From Pseudomonas umsongensis (GTDB lineage Bacteria > Pseudomonadota > Gammaproteobacteria > Pseudomonadales > Pseudomonadaceae): a stretch of DNA of 64,000 bases. Where the stretch lies: contig NZ_NIWU01000010.1 of assembly GCF_002236105.1 (NCBI RefSeq), forward strand, positions 1 to 64,000. The letters are read 5' to 3'. How positions within the stretch are numbered: the first letter of the stretch is position 1; each line of letters starts with the position of its first letter. Shown piece by piece: positions 52,194 through 60,982 of this stretch. Both the position numbers and the translations under genes were made by a program. The notes under the pieces were generated by a model. It was not told the DNA's origin. It did not search any database and saw only the letters and a list, made by a program, of their open reading frames with translations.

Positions 52194-54131
52194 TTAGAAG
52201 TTCACGCCAAAGCTGAGCGCAACGAAGTCGCGGTCATCCACGGTGGTGTACTTGCCGTCGAAGAAGTTGGTGTACGCCAGGCTTGCGGTGTAGGTGTTCT
52301 GGTACTCGGCATCGACACCCAGGCTGACCGCCTTGCGACCTTCCTCGAAGTTGCCGCCTGGGCCAGGGGAGTAACCTTCCACGTCGTGGGACCAGGCCAC
52401 GTTCGGCTTGAGGTTCACACCGGCGAATACGTCGTTGTATTCCCAGATGGCGCGACCGCGATAGCCCCAGGAGTTGGCAGTAGTGAAGCCGTCGTTTTCG
52501 CAGTAGCGACTGACGTTGTTTTGCGGTCCGCCTGCCAGCGTGCCGCTGTTCAAAGTTACGCACTGGTTGTTCGGCAATGGACCAGGGCCGTAGCTCGGGT
52601 CACGGCCGTAACGTGCCTTGGAGTTGCTTTCCAGGCCGCCGACGTGGGTCCAGCCGACTTCACCCACCAGGGTCAGACGCTCGGCGCCCATCACCTGGTC
52701 GAAGAAGTGGGTCAAGGTCGTTTGCAGCTGGGTCACTTCCTTGCGGCGATAACCTTGCTGGTCCTGCCCTGGCGTGCCCTGAAGTACGGAAACGTTAGGG
52801 TTCAGCGGCGTCAGGCCCGAGAACAGGATGTCGGTGGTGTTGAGTTGGACCGGCGCATTCGGCCGGTAGCTGACTTCACCACTCCACGCGGTGCCGCTAG
52901 GCAGTGTGGTGGAGAAGCTCAGGCCATACAGTCGGATATCTTCAGGGTATTCAACGTAGTAACTGGAGTTGCCCGCCACCACCAACGGCAGCAAAGTCGG
53001 CGCCAGGCCCGCCGCCACACCCAGTGGTAGGCCGGAGCCCACCAGCCCGCCTACCAGGCCAGCACCACTGTAAGCGCTCGCCGGTGCGCCATGACCACTG
53101 AAAATCGGCGCACGGCTGTGGTAGTTCATGAAGTAGGCACCGAACTCGGTGTCCAGTGGATCGAACATGTACTTGAAGGACACGCCGAACTGGCCGCTGT
53201 CACGGGCATCGCGATCCGGGCCACGACGAACGATCACGCCTTCGTCCGGGTTACCCCAGGTCACGCCCCTGGCGCCGAGGGTATTGATGGCAGCGTTACG
53301 CGCCCCGGCCGGCAGCCCCGCCGCCGCCAGCGCATTGTTGAGCCCGTTCTGGGTACGCAGTACCGCCAGGTTGTTATCGCAACCATCGGCGATCACGTCC
53401 GGCTGAGAGAAAAACGTGCCGCAGTTGTCGACGACAGTCTGGTCCCATTCGATCTGGTAGAAGGCTTCGGTCGAGAGATTTTCGGTGAGGCTCTGGGACA
53501 CGTAGAACATGTTGACCGGGATCAGGCCTTCCTTGATCTCGGCACCGGGACGACGGAATGCGGACACATCGATCGGGTTGATCGAGTTGATACCGCTGCC
53601 GATGAAGGTACTTTCACCCCAGCTCACCACTTGCTTGCCCAGGCGTACGGAACCCGGCTGATCGGCAATGGCGTAGTTGTGATAGACGAAGGCATCGAGG
53701 ATTTGACCGCCAGCGGACTTGGCGCCTTCCTTGCGATTGTCGTCGCTGATGTCCTTGAACGGACGGCTTTCGTCCTTGAGTTCAAAGTCGTACCAGTATT
53801 TGCCACGGACAAAAATGCCGGTGTCGCCATACTTCAGCTCAAGGTCATGGATGCCCTTGAAGATTTTCGAGAAGGTTTCACCGCTCTTGAAGTTCAGGTG
53901 GCCGTCATCGGAAGTCTGGGACAGGCCACGACCGCCGTTGTTGACGCCGATGAGGTTTTTGTTGGCGCTTTCAGTAGACCAACTCGCGCCGATCGACAGG
54001 GAAGAGTCGAACTGACCTTCGATTTCACCGATGTTGAAACTGACGCCGAATGCAGGCCCGGCGAGCGTAGAGGCAAGGCTGACGGCCAACGGCAATTTCG
54101 CCCGGCGCCAGAACTGGTTTACTGATGTCAT
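52194..54131 (-). CDS. DUF1302 family outer-membrane protein
   Basis: It has 645 residues with a signal peptide (LPLAVSLASTLAGPAFG). The mature chain starts VSFNIGEIEGQFDSSLSIGA and contains repeated beta-strand patterns ending SLAYTNFFDGKYTTVDDRDF and VALSFGVNF, a C-terminal Phe consistent with a beta-barrel. It is the first gene of the pair with DUF1329. Substrate unknown. Confidence 0.9.
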   Translation of the reverse strand: MTSVNQFWRRAKLPLAVSLASTLAGPAFGVSFNIGEIEGQFDSSLSIGASWSTESANKNLIGVNNGGRGLSQTSDDGHLNFKSGETFSKIFKGIHDLELKYGDTGIFVRGKYWYDFELKDESRPFKDISDDNRKEGAKSAGGQILDAFVYHNYAIADQPGSVRLGKQVVSWGESTFIGSGINSINPIDVSAFRRPGAEIKEGLIPVNMFYVSQSLTENLSTEAFYQIEWDQTVVDNCGTFFSQPDVIADGCDNNLAVLRTQNGLNNALAAAGLPAGARNAAINTLGARGVTWGNPDEGVIVRRGPDRDARDSGQFGVSFKYMFDPLDTEFGAYFMNYHSRAPIFSGHGAPASAYSGAGLVGGLVGSGLPLGVAAGLAPTLLPLVVAGNSSYYVEYPEDIRLYGLSFSTTLPSGTAWSGEVSYRPNAPVQLNTTDILFSGLTPLNPNVSVLQGTPGQDQQGYRRKEVTQLQTTLTHFFDQVMGAERLTLVGEVGWTHVGGLESNSKARYGRDPSYGPGPLPNNQCVTLNSGTLAGGPQNNVSRYCENDGFTTANSWGYRGRAIWEYNDVFAGVNLKPNVAWSHDVEGYSPGPGGNFEEGRKAVSLGVDAEYQNTYTASLAYTNFFDGKYTTVDDRDFVALSFGVNF

Positions 54132-54468
54132 CGACGCTTCTCCATGTGCATTTTATTGTTATGGCAAATAGCACTTCTAAAAACGCTTGGATAACAGGGA
54201 GCCACGGCTTCCCAAAGTCATTCCAAAGTTGCATCGCCCCGGTTTGTGCGTTTGCTCCGTTCTTAAAAATCCTTGAGCGGACTATAGCCAGCAGGTAGTA
54301 GTGCTTGATCCCTCTAAAGTGTGATTTGCGCCTGCCAGGCACTCTGGACCAGTCCTTTGCCATGCCGACACCCGTCGGCCCGGCAAGAATGGCTGAAAAT
54401 ACGAATTTGACAAGCCAAGCGCTTGCTTGGTGGGGCTGGCGTGCCCTTTTGGGCACGCCAAGGGACGC
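54132..54468 (-). promoter_or_regulatory. Upstream region of the DUF1302-DUF1329 pair
   Basis: No gene. A palindrome CCAAGCGCTTGCTTGG at 54415-54430, with an overlapping CAAGCCAAGC, could be an operator. A 10-bp hairpin TGGCGTGCCC/GGGCACGCCA with a TTTT loop (54437-54460) lies just past the acyl-CoA ligase stop, without a T run. A possible -10 TATAGT lies at about 54282-54287 on the minus strand. Confidence 0.45.
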
Positions 54469-56151
54469 TTAAAGCGTCGAGAGGAAGGTGCTGTTGTTGG
54501 CCTGCCACTCGGTGATGTCGACGCGAATTCGCTTCTTGTCGAGCTTACCGACACTGGTCTTGGGAATTTCAGTAACAATGGCGATCTGGCTTGGAATGGC
54601 CCACTTGCTCAGGTGCCCCAGTTCCACGAACGGCTTGAGATGCTCCTTGAGTTCCCGGGCTCCAATGGTATGGCCCTCGCGCAGCACCAGCAAGGCAAAC
54701 GGCCGCTCGCCCCACTGCGGATCGGCAATCCCCACCACTGCTACTTCGCGTACCGCCGTATGGCGACTGATCAGGTCTTCGAGGTCGAGGGAGGAGATCC
54801 ACTCGCCGCCGGTCTTGATCACGTCCTTGATCCGGTCGCGGATATCGATCACGCCCATGCTGTCCAGGGTCGCCACGTCCCCGGTGTGCAGCCAGCCACC
54901 GGCCCAGAGCTCGGCCCCCTTTTGTGGTTCGTTGAAATAACCCTCGGTAAGCCACGGTGCGCGCAACACCAGTTCACCTTGGGTTTCACCATCGGCGGGC
55001 AGGAAATTGCCTTCGGTGTCGATGATTGCCGCCTCCACCAACGGCCCTGGCACACCGGCCTTGATCCGATAGGTGGTGCGTTCGTCCTCGGAGCCGGCCA
55101 TCAATTCGTCATTGAGGTGAGCGCACGATACCAGTGGGCCGGTTTCCGACATGCCGTAGGCAGCGGTCAATTGAATGCCCTTGGCCTTGGCCGCGTCGTA
55201 CAACGCATGATTGAGCGCACTGCCACCGATGACGATTTTCCAGCCTCCGAAGTCGGTGTCCTGGGCAGCCTTGGCATTGAGGACCATTTGCAGGATGGTC
55301 GGCACGCAATGCGAGAAGGAGACCTTTTCCTTGCGCCACAACTCCACCAGGTACTCCGGATCGTAGCGTCCCGGATACACCTGCTTGAGCCCGAGCATGG
55401 TCGCCACATAGGGCAGGCCCCAGGCATGTACGTGGAACATCGGCGTGATGGGCATGTACACGTCGTTGGTGCCCAGCAGGCGCACGCTGTCGATCGACCC
55501 CATGATCGTCGACACGCCCATGGTGTGCAGCACCAACTGCCGATGGGTGAAGTACACGCCCTTGGGGTTGCCGGTGGTGCCCGTGGTGTAGAACGTGGTC
55601 GCCACCGAGTTTTCGTCGAAGTCCTGGAAGTCGTAGTGCGGGCTTGCCGCTGCCAGCAATTGCTCGTACTCACCGACGAGGTTTGGCAAGTCGGCCGTCT
55701 TTTCCGGGAGGTCGGTCAGGAGCAGGGTTTTCTCGACCGTGGTCAGGTGCCCGGCGATCGCGTTGTACAGTCCCACGAACTCGCTGTTGACCAGGACAAA
55801 GCGGTCGACGGCGTGATTCATGGTGTAGAGGATCTGTTCCGGTGACAGGCGCACGTTGATGGTGTGGATCACCGCGCCGATCATCGGAATGGCGAACATG
55901 CATTCCAGGTATCGGTGGCTGTCCCAATCCATCACCGCCACGGTATCCCCGGGCTTGACCCCGGCAGCCGTCAGCACGTTGGCCAGCCGTGCGACCCGTT
56001 CGATCAGGGTCGGATAGCTGTAGCGCAACTGGTCGCGGTAGACGATCTCACGGGTTTTCTCATAACGCGCACCGGACATCAGCAGCCGTTTGATCAGCAG
56101 CGGATACTGGTAAGCGCCTTCGGCTGGGGGGATAACGCGAGTCTGCAACAT
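54469..56151 (-). CDS. Medium-chain acyl-CoA ligase, AlkK-like
   Basis: Activates fatty acids to acyl-CoA through acyl-AMP. It has 560 residues. The AMP-binding P-loop is FYTTGTTGNPKGVYFTHRQL, then AYGMSETGP (A5), GWLHTGDVATLDSMG (A7), IKDVIKTGGEWISS (A8) and the catalytic Lys in PKTSVGKLDKKRIR (A10). Length and motifs resemble AlkK of P. oleovorans and its P. aeruginosa homologue PA3924 (from memory). It sits between LysE and DUF1302 on the same strand. Confidence 0.92.
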   Translation of the reverse strand: MLQTRVIPPAEGAYQYPLLIKRLLMSGARYEKTREIVYRDQLRYSYPTLIERVARLANVLTAAGVKPGDTVAVMDWDSHRYLECMFAIPMIGAVIHTINVRLSPEQILYTMNHAVDRFVLVNSEFVGLYNAIAGHLTTVEKTLLLTDLPEKTADLPNLVGEYEQLLAAASPHYDFQDFDENSVATTFYTTGTTGNPKGVYFTHRQLVLHTMGVSTIMGSIDSVRLLGTNDVYMPITPMFHVHAWGLPYVATMLGLKQVYPGRYDPEYLVELWRKEKVSFSHCVPTILQMVLNAKAAQDTDFGGWKIVIGGSALNHALYDAAKAKGIQLTAAYGMSETGPLVSCAHLNDELMAGSEDERTTYRIKAGVPGPLVEAAIIDTEGNFLPADGETQGELVLRAPWLTEGYFNEPQKGAELWAGGWLHTGDVATLDSMGVIDIRDRIKDVIKTGGEWISSLDLEDLISRHTAVREVAVVGIADPQWGERPFALLVLREGHTIGARELKEHLKPFVELGHLSKWAIPSQIAIVTEIPKTSVGKLDKKRIRVDITEWQANNSTFLSTL

Positions 56152-56303
56152 AAGAATCCCTTTTCTGACTACTCGGTCGTGGCTGTAGAGTGAGCACTGT
56201 AGTGCCCCTGATCGCCAGCCAAATCAGCCAAAGGAATGATTTGCAGAGCCGTACGAATACCGGCATTGCGCCATCATTTGCCGGTAAACGTGGACCGTTA
56301 CGC

Positions 56304-56933
56304 TCAGTGCATCTCGGTCAACGCGAGTTTCACGCCAATGGCGATCAACACCGCGCCCATGGTCCGGTCGAACCAATGCCCCATGCGGGCGAAACCGGCG
56401 CGCACGCGCTGCTGGCTGAACAACATGGCCACCAGGCAAAACCAGATCGCCGTTGCCACCGCCAGGTAAACCCCGTAACCGGCCTGCACGGCCAGCGGCG
56501 TATGCGGGTTGATTACTACGGTGAACAGCGACAGGAAAAACAGCGTGGCTTTCGGGTTCAGGCCGTTGGTCACGAACCCGGAAGTGAAGGCGCCACGCGC
56601 GGTGCGCTCGCCGGCTTCCTTGTGCAGGTCGTCTGTCACGGCCTTGGCCGGTTGCGCCCGCAGCGCCTTGAAGCCGATGTACAGCAGATAAGCGGCGGCG
56701 GCCCATTTCAAGGCGTTGAACAGGACGATCGACTGCGACACGATCAGGCCGATGCCCAGCAGCGAGTAGCCGACATGGAGAAAAATCGCCGAACCGACCC
56801 CAAGCGCCGTCCAGGTGCCGGCGCGACGACCATGGGTCACGCTTTCCCGTACCACCACGGCAAAGTCCGGGCCGGGGCTGGCCACGGCCAGCAGGTGAAT
56901 CAGCGCAACGGTCAAGAACTCGGTCCAGTACAT
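56304..56933 (-). CDS. LysE-family amino-acid/metabolite exporter
   Basis: It has 209 residues and six predicted membrane helices. The N-terminal LLAVASPGPDFAVVVRESVT and NGLNPKATLFFLSLFTVVIN are LysE/RhtB family signatures. Proteins of this size export lysine, threonine, homoserine or other amino acids; the substrate is not readable. Divergent from the 2-hydroxyacid dehydrogenase with a short gap. Confidence 0.92.
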   Translation of the reverse strand: MYWTEFLTVALIHLLAVASPGPDFAVVVRESVTHGRRAGTWTALGVGSAIFLHVGYSLLGIGLIVSQSIVLFNALKWAAAAYLLYIGFKALRAQPAKAVTDDLHKEAGERTARGAFTSGFVTNGLNPKATLFFLSLFTVVINPHTPLAVQAGYGVYLAVATAIWFCLVAMLFSQQRVRAGFARMGHWFDRTMGAVLIAIGVKLALTEMH

Positions 56934-57024
56934 GAGGGCTCCTTCAGGCCAAGCGTAACTATTTATTTCATCTGGTAGGCTCGGCAGATTACGCCTTCAG
57001 TTCATTGCACAAAAGGTACAGTTG

Positions 57025-57990
57025 ATGACGAACATTCACCGCGCTGTTTTCCTCGACCACCCGTCCCTGGACTTGGGCGATCTCGACCTCAGCCCCCTGC
57101 GCGAATGCTTTAGCGAACTGCAGCTGTTCGCCCAGACCCTGCCCGACCAAGTGATCGAACACCTCAAGGGCGCCACCGTCGCCATCACCAACAAGATCCG
57201 GATCGACGCGGCCGCCATCGCGGCCAGCCCCGAACTCAAACTGATCCTGATCAGCGCCACCGGCACCAACAACGTCGACCTCGAGGCCGCCCGTGCCCAC
57301 GGAATAACCGTGTGCAACTGCCAGGGTTACGGCACGCCATCGGTGGCACAACACACGATCATGCTGCTGCTCAACCTGGCAACGCGCCTGGCCGATTACC
57401 AGAAAGCCGTCGGTGAAGGGCGCTGGCAACAAGCCAAACAGTTCTGCCTGCTGGATTACCCGATCGTTGAGCTGCAAGGCAAAACCCTCGGCTTGCTCGG
57501 TCACGGCGAATTGGGCGGCGCGGTCGCGCGCCTGGCCGAAGCGTTTGGCATGCGCGTACTGCTGGGCCAGATTCCGGGTCGCCCTGCCCGGCCAGACCGC
57601 TTGCCGCTGGAACAGCTGCTGCCGCAAATCGATGCGCTGACCCTGCACTGTCCGCTCAACGAACACACCCGTCACTTCATTGGGGCCCGTGAACTGGCGT
57701 CGATGAAGGCCGGCGCGTTCGTGGTCAACACCGCCCGTGGCGGCCTGATCGACGAGCAGGCCCTGGCCAATGCCTTGCGCAACGGTCACCTGGGGGGTGC
57801 CGCCACTGACGTGCTGAGCGTGGAGCCGCCGGTGAATGGCAATCCACTGCTGGCCCAGGACATTCCACGCCTGATCGTCACCCCACACAACGCCTGGGGC
57901 AGTCGCGAAGCGCGGCAACGAATCGTCGGCCAGTTGACCGAAAACGCCCAGGGATACTTCAGCGCTAAGGCGCTGCGGGTCGTCAGTTGA
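57025..57990 (+). CDS. D-2-hydroxyacid dehydrogenase
   Basis: It has 321 residues from the ATG at 57025, with AAAAGG upstream; a TTG one codon earlier is possible. The NAD site is GKTLGLLGHGELGGAVARLA, where the usual GxGxxG is GHGELG. Catalytic Arg, Glu and His are in NTARGGLIDEQALANAL and VTPHNAWGSREAR. It resembles glycerate or hydroxypyruvate dehydrogenases. The exact substrate is not certain. Confidence 0.92.
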   Translation: MTNIHRAVFLDHPSLDLGDLDLSPLRECFSELQLFAQTLPDQVIEHLKGATVAITNKIRIDAAAIAASPELKLILISATGTNNVDLEAARAHGITVCNCQGYGTPSVAQHTIMLLLNLATRLADYQKAVGEGRWQQAKQFCLLDYPIVELQGKTLGLLGHGELGGAVARLAEAFGMRVLLGQIPGRPARPDRLPLEQLLPQIDALTLHCPLNEHTRHFIGARELASMKAGAFVVNTARGGLIDEQALANALRNGHLGGAATDVLSVEPPVNGNPLLAQDIPRLIVTPHNAWGSREARQRIVGQLTENAQGYFSAKALRVVS

Positions 57991-58023
57991 TAAACTGCGG
58001 CACTTTTTTCCACAGGAGCAGTT

Positions 58024-59022
58024 ATGGATCCGCGCAGTGAAGTACTGCTTCGTCAGGCTGAATTATTCCAGGGTTCGGTGTTGTTGGCCGGTCTGCCCGC
58101 CGATGACTTGCTGGGCCGCCTGCCCGACGCCCATGGCTGGAGTTGGCACGCCGGCGATCAGGCCGCGCTGGATGCGCGCTTTGCCGAGCGCAGCCATTTC
58201 GGTGTTAATGCACCTGAGCGCGCATTCGATAGCGCCGTGGTGTTTCTGCCCAAGTCCAAGGACCTGACTGACTACATTCTCAACGCACTCGCCTCGCGGC
58301 TGGCCGGTCGCGAGCTGTACCTGGTCGGTGAGAAAAAAAGCGGCATCGAAGGCGCAGCCAAACAGCTGAACCCGTTTGGCAAACCACGCAAGCTCGACAG
58401 TGCGCGGCATTGCCAGCTGTGGCTGGTCACCGTGGCCAACGCACCCGACGCCAAACCGCTGGAAAGCTTGGCCCAGACCTATGAATTGCCGCTGGCCGAA
58501 GGCCCGTTGAAAGTCATCAGCCTGCCAGGCGTGTTCAGCCACGGTCGACTGGATCGCGGCAGTGCGCTGTTGCTGGAACACCTGGATAAACTGCCAAGCG
58601 GCCACTTGCTGGACTTCGGTTGCGGCGCAGGGGTGTTGGGCGCGGCGGTAAAACGTCGTTATCCCCACAACCAGGTCACCTTGCTGGATGTCGATGCCTT
58701 TGCCGCTGCCAGCAGTCGCCTGACCCTGGCGGCCAACGGCCTGGAAGCCGATGTGATTACCGGTGACGGCATCGATGCGGCGCCGATGGGATTGAGCGCC
58801 ATCCTGAGCAACCCACCCTTCCATGTCGGGGTGCATACCGACTATTTCGCCACAGAGAACCTGCTGCGAAAAGCAGCCAAACATCTGAAAAACGGCGGCG
58901 AACTCCGGCTTGTAGCCAATAGCTTCCTCAAGTACCAACCGCTGATCGAAGAGCACCTGGGGGTTTGTGCCATCAAGGCCGAAGGACAGGGTTTCCGTAT
59001 CTACCGTGCCAAACGCGGATAA
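58024..59022 (+). CDS. rsmC: 16S rRNA m2G1207 methyltransferase
   Basis: It has 332 residues with two Rossmann-like domains. The C-terminal, active one has LDFGCGAGVLGAAVKRRYPH (SAM motif I) and LSNPPFHVG (the NPPF catalytic motif for base N2 methylation). The N-terminal domain (FLPKSKDLTDYILNALASRL) is the degenerate copy. Length is as in E. coli RsmC. It ends 44 bases before the riboswitch. Confidence 0.95.
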   Translation: MDPRSEVLLRQAELFQGSVLLAGLPADDLLGRLPDAHGWSWHAGDQAALDARFAERSHFGVNAPERAFDSAVVFLPKSKDLTDYILNALASRLAGRELYLVGEKKSGIEGAAKQLNPFGKPRKLDSARHCQLWLVTVANAPDAKPLESLAQTYELPLAEGPLKVISLPGVFSHGRLDRGSALLLEHLDKLPSGHLLDFGCGAGVLGAAVKRRYPHNQVTLLDVDAFAAASSRLTLAANGLEADVITGDGIDAAPMGLSAILSNPPFHVGVHTDYFATENLLRKAAKHLKNGGELRLVANSFLKYQPLIEEHLGVCAIKAEGQGFRIYRAKRG

Positions 59023-59065
59023 AACTTTGTGCTTGCGCAATGGATTCTGCCTAGGCAGAATCCGC

Positions 59066-59266
59066 TCCGTCCTAGGGGAGTAGTCTCCCACGAGCGCCAT
59101 GCTCGTCCGGCATGCGTCAACATACTTGGTCAACAGACCATGGCGCATGCGACCCAAGCGTCCGCTTCAGACGGATCGCAGGGTTTGACAAGACCTATGA
59201 CACGAACACCTTACCCGGGGCGGGAAGGCTGTACGTGTCATAGCCGTGTCGACCCGCCCCTTAGGA
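59066..59266 (+). promoter_or_regulatory. yybP-ykoY (Mn2+) riboswitch
   Basis: The conserved 5' box GGGGAGTAG is at 59075-59083. The second arm has the typical GTCAACATACTTGGTCAACA block and then CCCGGGGCGGGAAGGCTG. Helices are visible: TATGACACG/CGTGTCATA (59197-59205 with 59234-59242) and GGGGCGGG/CCCGCCCC (59217-59224 with 59253-59260). TCCTAGGGG (59070-59078) can pair with CCCCTTAGGA (59257-59266), which contains the Shine-Dalgarno AGGA of the next gene and competes with the CCCGCCCC helix. Confidence 0.9.
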
Positions 59267-59275
59267 AAACCCCTG

Positions 59276-59860
59276 ATGCTGGATTCACTACTGGTACCCA
59301 CCGCAATCGTTGCCTTGGCCGAAATCGGCGACAAGACGCAATTGCTCGCGCTCATTCTCGCCGCCCGCTTTCGCAAACCCTGGCCGATCATCGCCGGCAT
59401 CGTCGCCGCGACCCTGGCCAACCATGCGGCGGCCGGCGCGGTAGGCGCCTGGGTTGGGAGCTTCTTCTCGGATACGATGCTGCACTGGATCCTCGCCGCC
59501 AGCTTTGCCGCGACGGCGCTGTGGACCCTGGTGCCGGACAAAATGGACGATGACGAAGCCAGCACCGCCCGCAAGTTCGGACCGTTCCTGACCACGTTGA
59601 TTGCGTTTTTCCTCGCCGAAATCGGCGACAAGACCCAGATCGCGACCGTGATGCTCGCCGCGCAATACCCTGAACTGTGGCTGGTGATCATCGGCACCAC
59701 CCTGGGCATGCTGATTGCCAACGTGCCGGTGGTTCTGGCGGGTAACTTTGCGGCGGACAAACTGCCATTGACGTTGATCCGTCGACTGGCTGCGTCGGCA
59801 TTTTTCGTCCTGGCGATTGTCGCGGTGTACAAGGCGATGCAGAGCAGCGGGTGGGTTTGA
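59276..59860 (+). CDS. mneA: GDT1/TMEM165 (UPF0016) family Mn2+ exporter
   Basis: It has 194 residues from the ATG at 59276, with AGGA ten bases upstream; a GTG 30 bases earlier lies within the riboswitch. Two inverted repeats each carry the ion-binding motif ExGDKT: LAEIGDKTQLLALILAARF and LAEIGDKTQIATVMLAAQY. Six membrane helices. The V. cholerae member MneA exports Mn2+, and the riboswitch directly upstream supports the same role here. Confidence 0.93.
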   Translation: MLDSLLVPTAIVALAEIGDKTQLLALILAARFRKPWPIIAGIVAATLANHAAAGAVGAWVGSFFSDTMLHWILAASFAATALWTLVPDKMDDDEASTARKFGPFLTTLIAFFLAEIGDKTQIATVMLAAQYPELWLVIIGTTLGMLIANVPVVLAGNFAADKLPLTLIRRLAASAFFVLAIVAVYKAMQSSGWV

Positions 59861-59909
59861 CGGTGTAGGGCGGTAGACCGCGTTATCGTTCTTCGTCGGA
59901 ACGCCGCCC

Positions 59910-59977
59910 GGAGCAAGCTCGCGCTCCCACATTAGATTGAGCTCCAATGTGGGAGCGAGCCTGCTCGCGAAGGCGGC
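59910..59977. repeat. REPIN (GGGAGCGAGCCTGCTCGCG type)
   Basis: GAGCAAGCTCGCGCTCCCAC at 59911-59930 and inverted GTGGGAGCGAGCCTGCTCGC at 59949-59968, spacer about 18 bases. Confidence 0.85.
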
Positions 59978-59998
59978 AGCGGCCTCACTGCATATTTA

Positions 59999-60817
59999 TC
60001 AGTGACTCCTGGACCGCTCGTAAAGCGGCATGACCTTCGGAATCGCCGCCTGCAACGAAGAAATACGGCTCGACGAAGCCGGGTGAGTACTCATGAATTC
60101 CGGCGGCGAACCTTCCGACGCCTTGGCCATCTTGTTCCACAAGGTGATCGCAGCGTTCGGGTCGTAGCCGGCACGGGCGGCCAGCTCGAGACCGATCAGG
60201 TCGGCTTCGTTTTCATTGGACCGACTGTTCGGCAAGGTCATTCCGTAGTTGGCCACGGCATCCGCCAGAGCCAGGCTACCCTGGCCCAGGCCGAACAAGG
60301 CACCGGCGCCCTGCTTGGCCATTTCGATGCCATAGGCCTTGGACATCGCCTCTCGACCGTGCTCGCGCAGGGCGTGGGCGATTTCGTGACCCAGGATGGC
60401 GGCGATTTCGTCATCGGTCAGCTGCAGCTTGTCCATCAGGCCGGTATAGAAAATGATTTTGCCACCGGGCCCACAATTGGCGTTGAGCTCATCGCTCTTG
60501 ATCAGATTGACTTCCCACTTCCACTGGGCCGAATCCGGACGGAAAACCGGAGCCTGGGCAATCAGCCGATCGGAAATCAACTGGATGCGCTTGGCATCGC
60601 TGCTGGTCTTGTCCAGCACACCCTTGCTGTTCGCCTCGCCCACCGTATTCTGATAAGACTGGGCGTACATCTGATTGACCTCATCAGTGGACAGCATGCT
60701 GAACATGTATTGCTTGCGCTCAACACCCACGGCGCCACCGCTGGTGGTGTTGACCGACTGGCAGCCGGCGAGCAGCAGCGCTGCGCCGAGTGCACCTACA
60801 ACCAAAATCTTGTTCAT
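59999..60817 (-). CDS. M48-family lipoprotein metalloprotease
   Basis: It has 272 residues. The signal peptide ends ALLLAGC, so Cys19 is lipidated. The zinc motif is GHEIAHALREHGREAMSKAY (HExxH), and the third ligand is in RSNENEADLIGLELAARAGY. It resembles E. coli LoiP/YcaL-type proteases that degrade misfolded outer-membrane proteins. Single gene. Confidence 0.93.
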   Translation of the reverse strand: MNKILVVGALGAALLLAGCQSVNTTSGGAVGVERKQYMFSMLSTDEVNQMYAQSYQNTVGEANSKGVLDKTSSDAKRIQLISDRLIAQAPVFRPDSAQWKWEVNLIKSDELNANCGPGGKIIFYTGLMDKLQLTDDEIAAILGHEIAHALREHGREAMSKAYGIEMAKQGAGALFGLGQGSLALADAVANYGMTLPNSRSNENEADLIGLELAARAGYDPNAAITLWNKMAKASEGSPPEFMSTHPASSSRISSLQAAIPKVMPLYERSRSH

Positions 60818-60982
60818 CGAAAGACTCCATGAAAACTGCCGCCTATCCTAGGCGTGGAAATGTATCGACGCCAGATACACTGGAATTAAGACGTTTTTTT
60901 CAGGCAAAGCTCTCACCGACGCAGGAAAAAATTCACAACACCCGCCCATCCAAAGCAGGAGCTGCCGCAGGCTGCAATCTTT

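Noticed and set aside
54437..54460. Hairpin after the acyl-CoA ligase as a terminator
   Set aside because: The stem is strong but there is no T run on either strand; kept only as a note in the regulatory region.
59029..59553. 174-codon frame across the riboswitch
   Set aside because: It reads through conserved riboswitch helices and then out of frame over the exporter gene.
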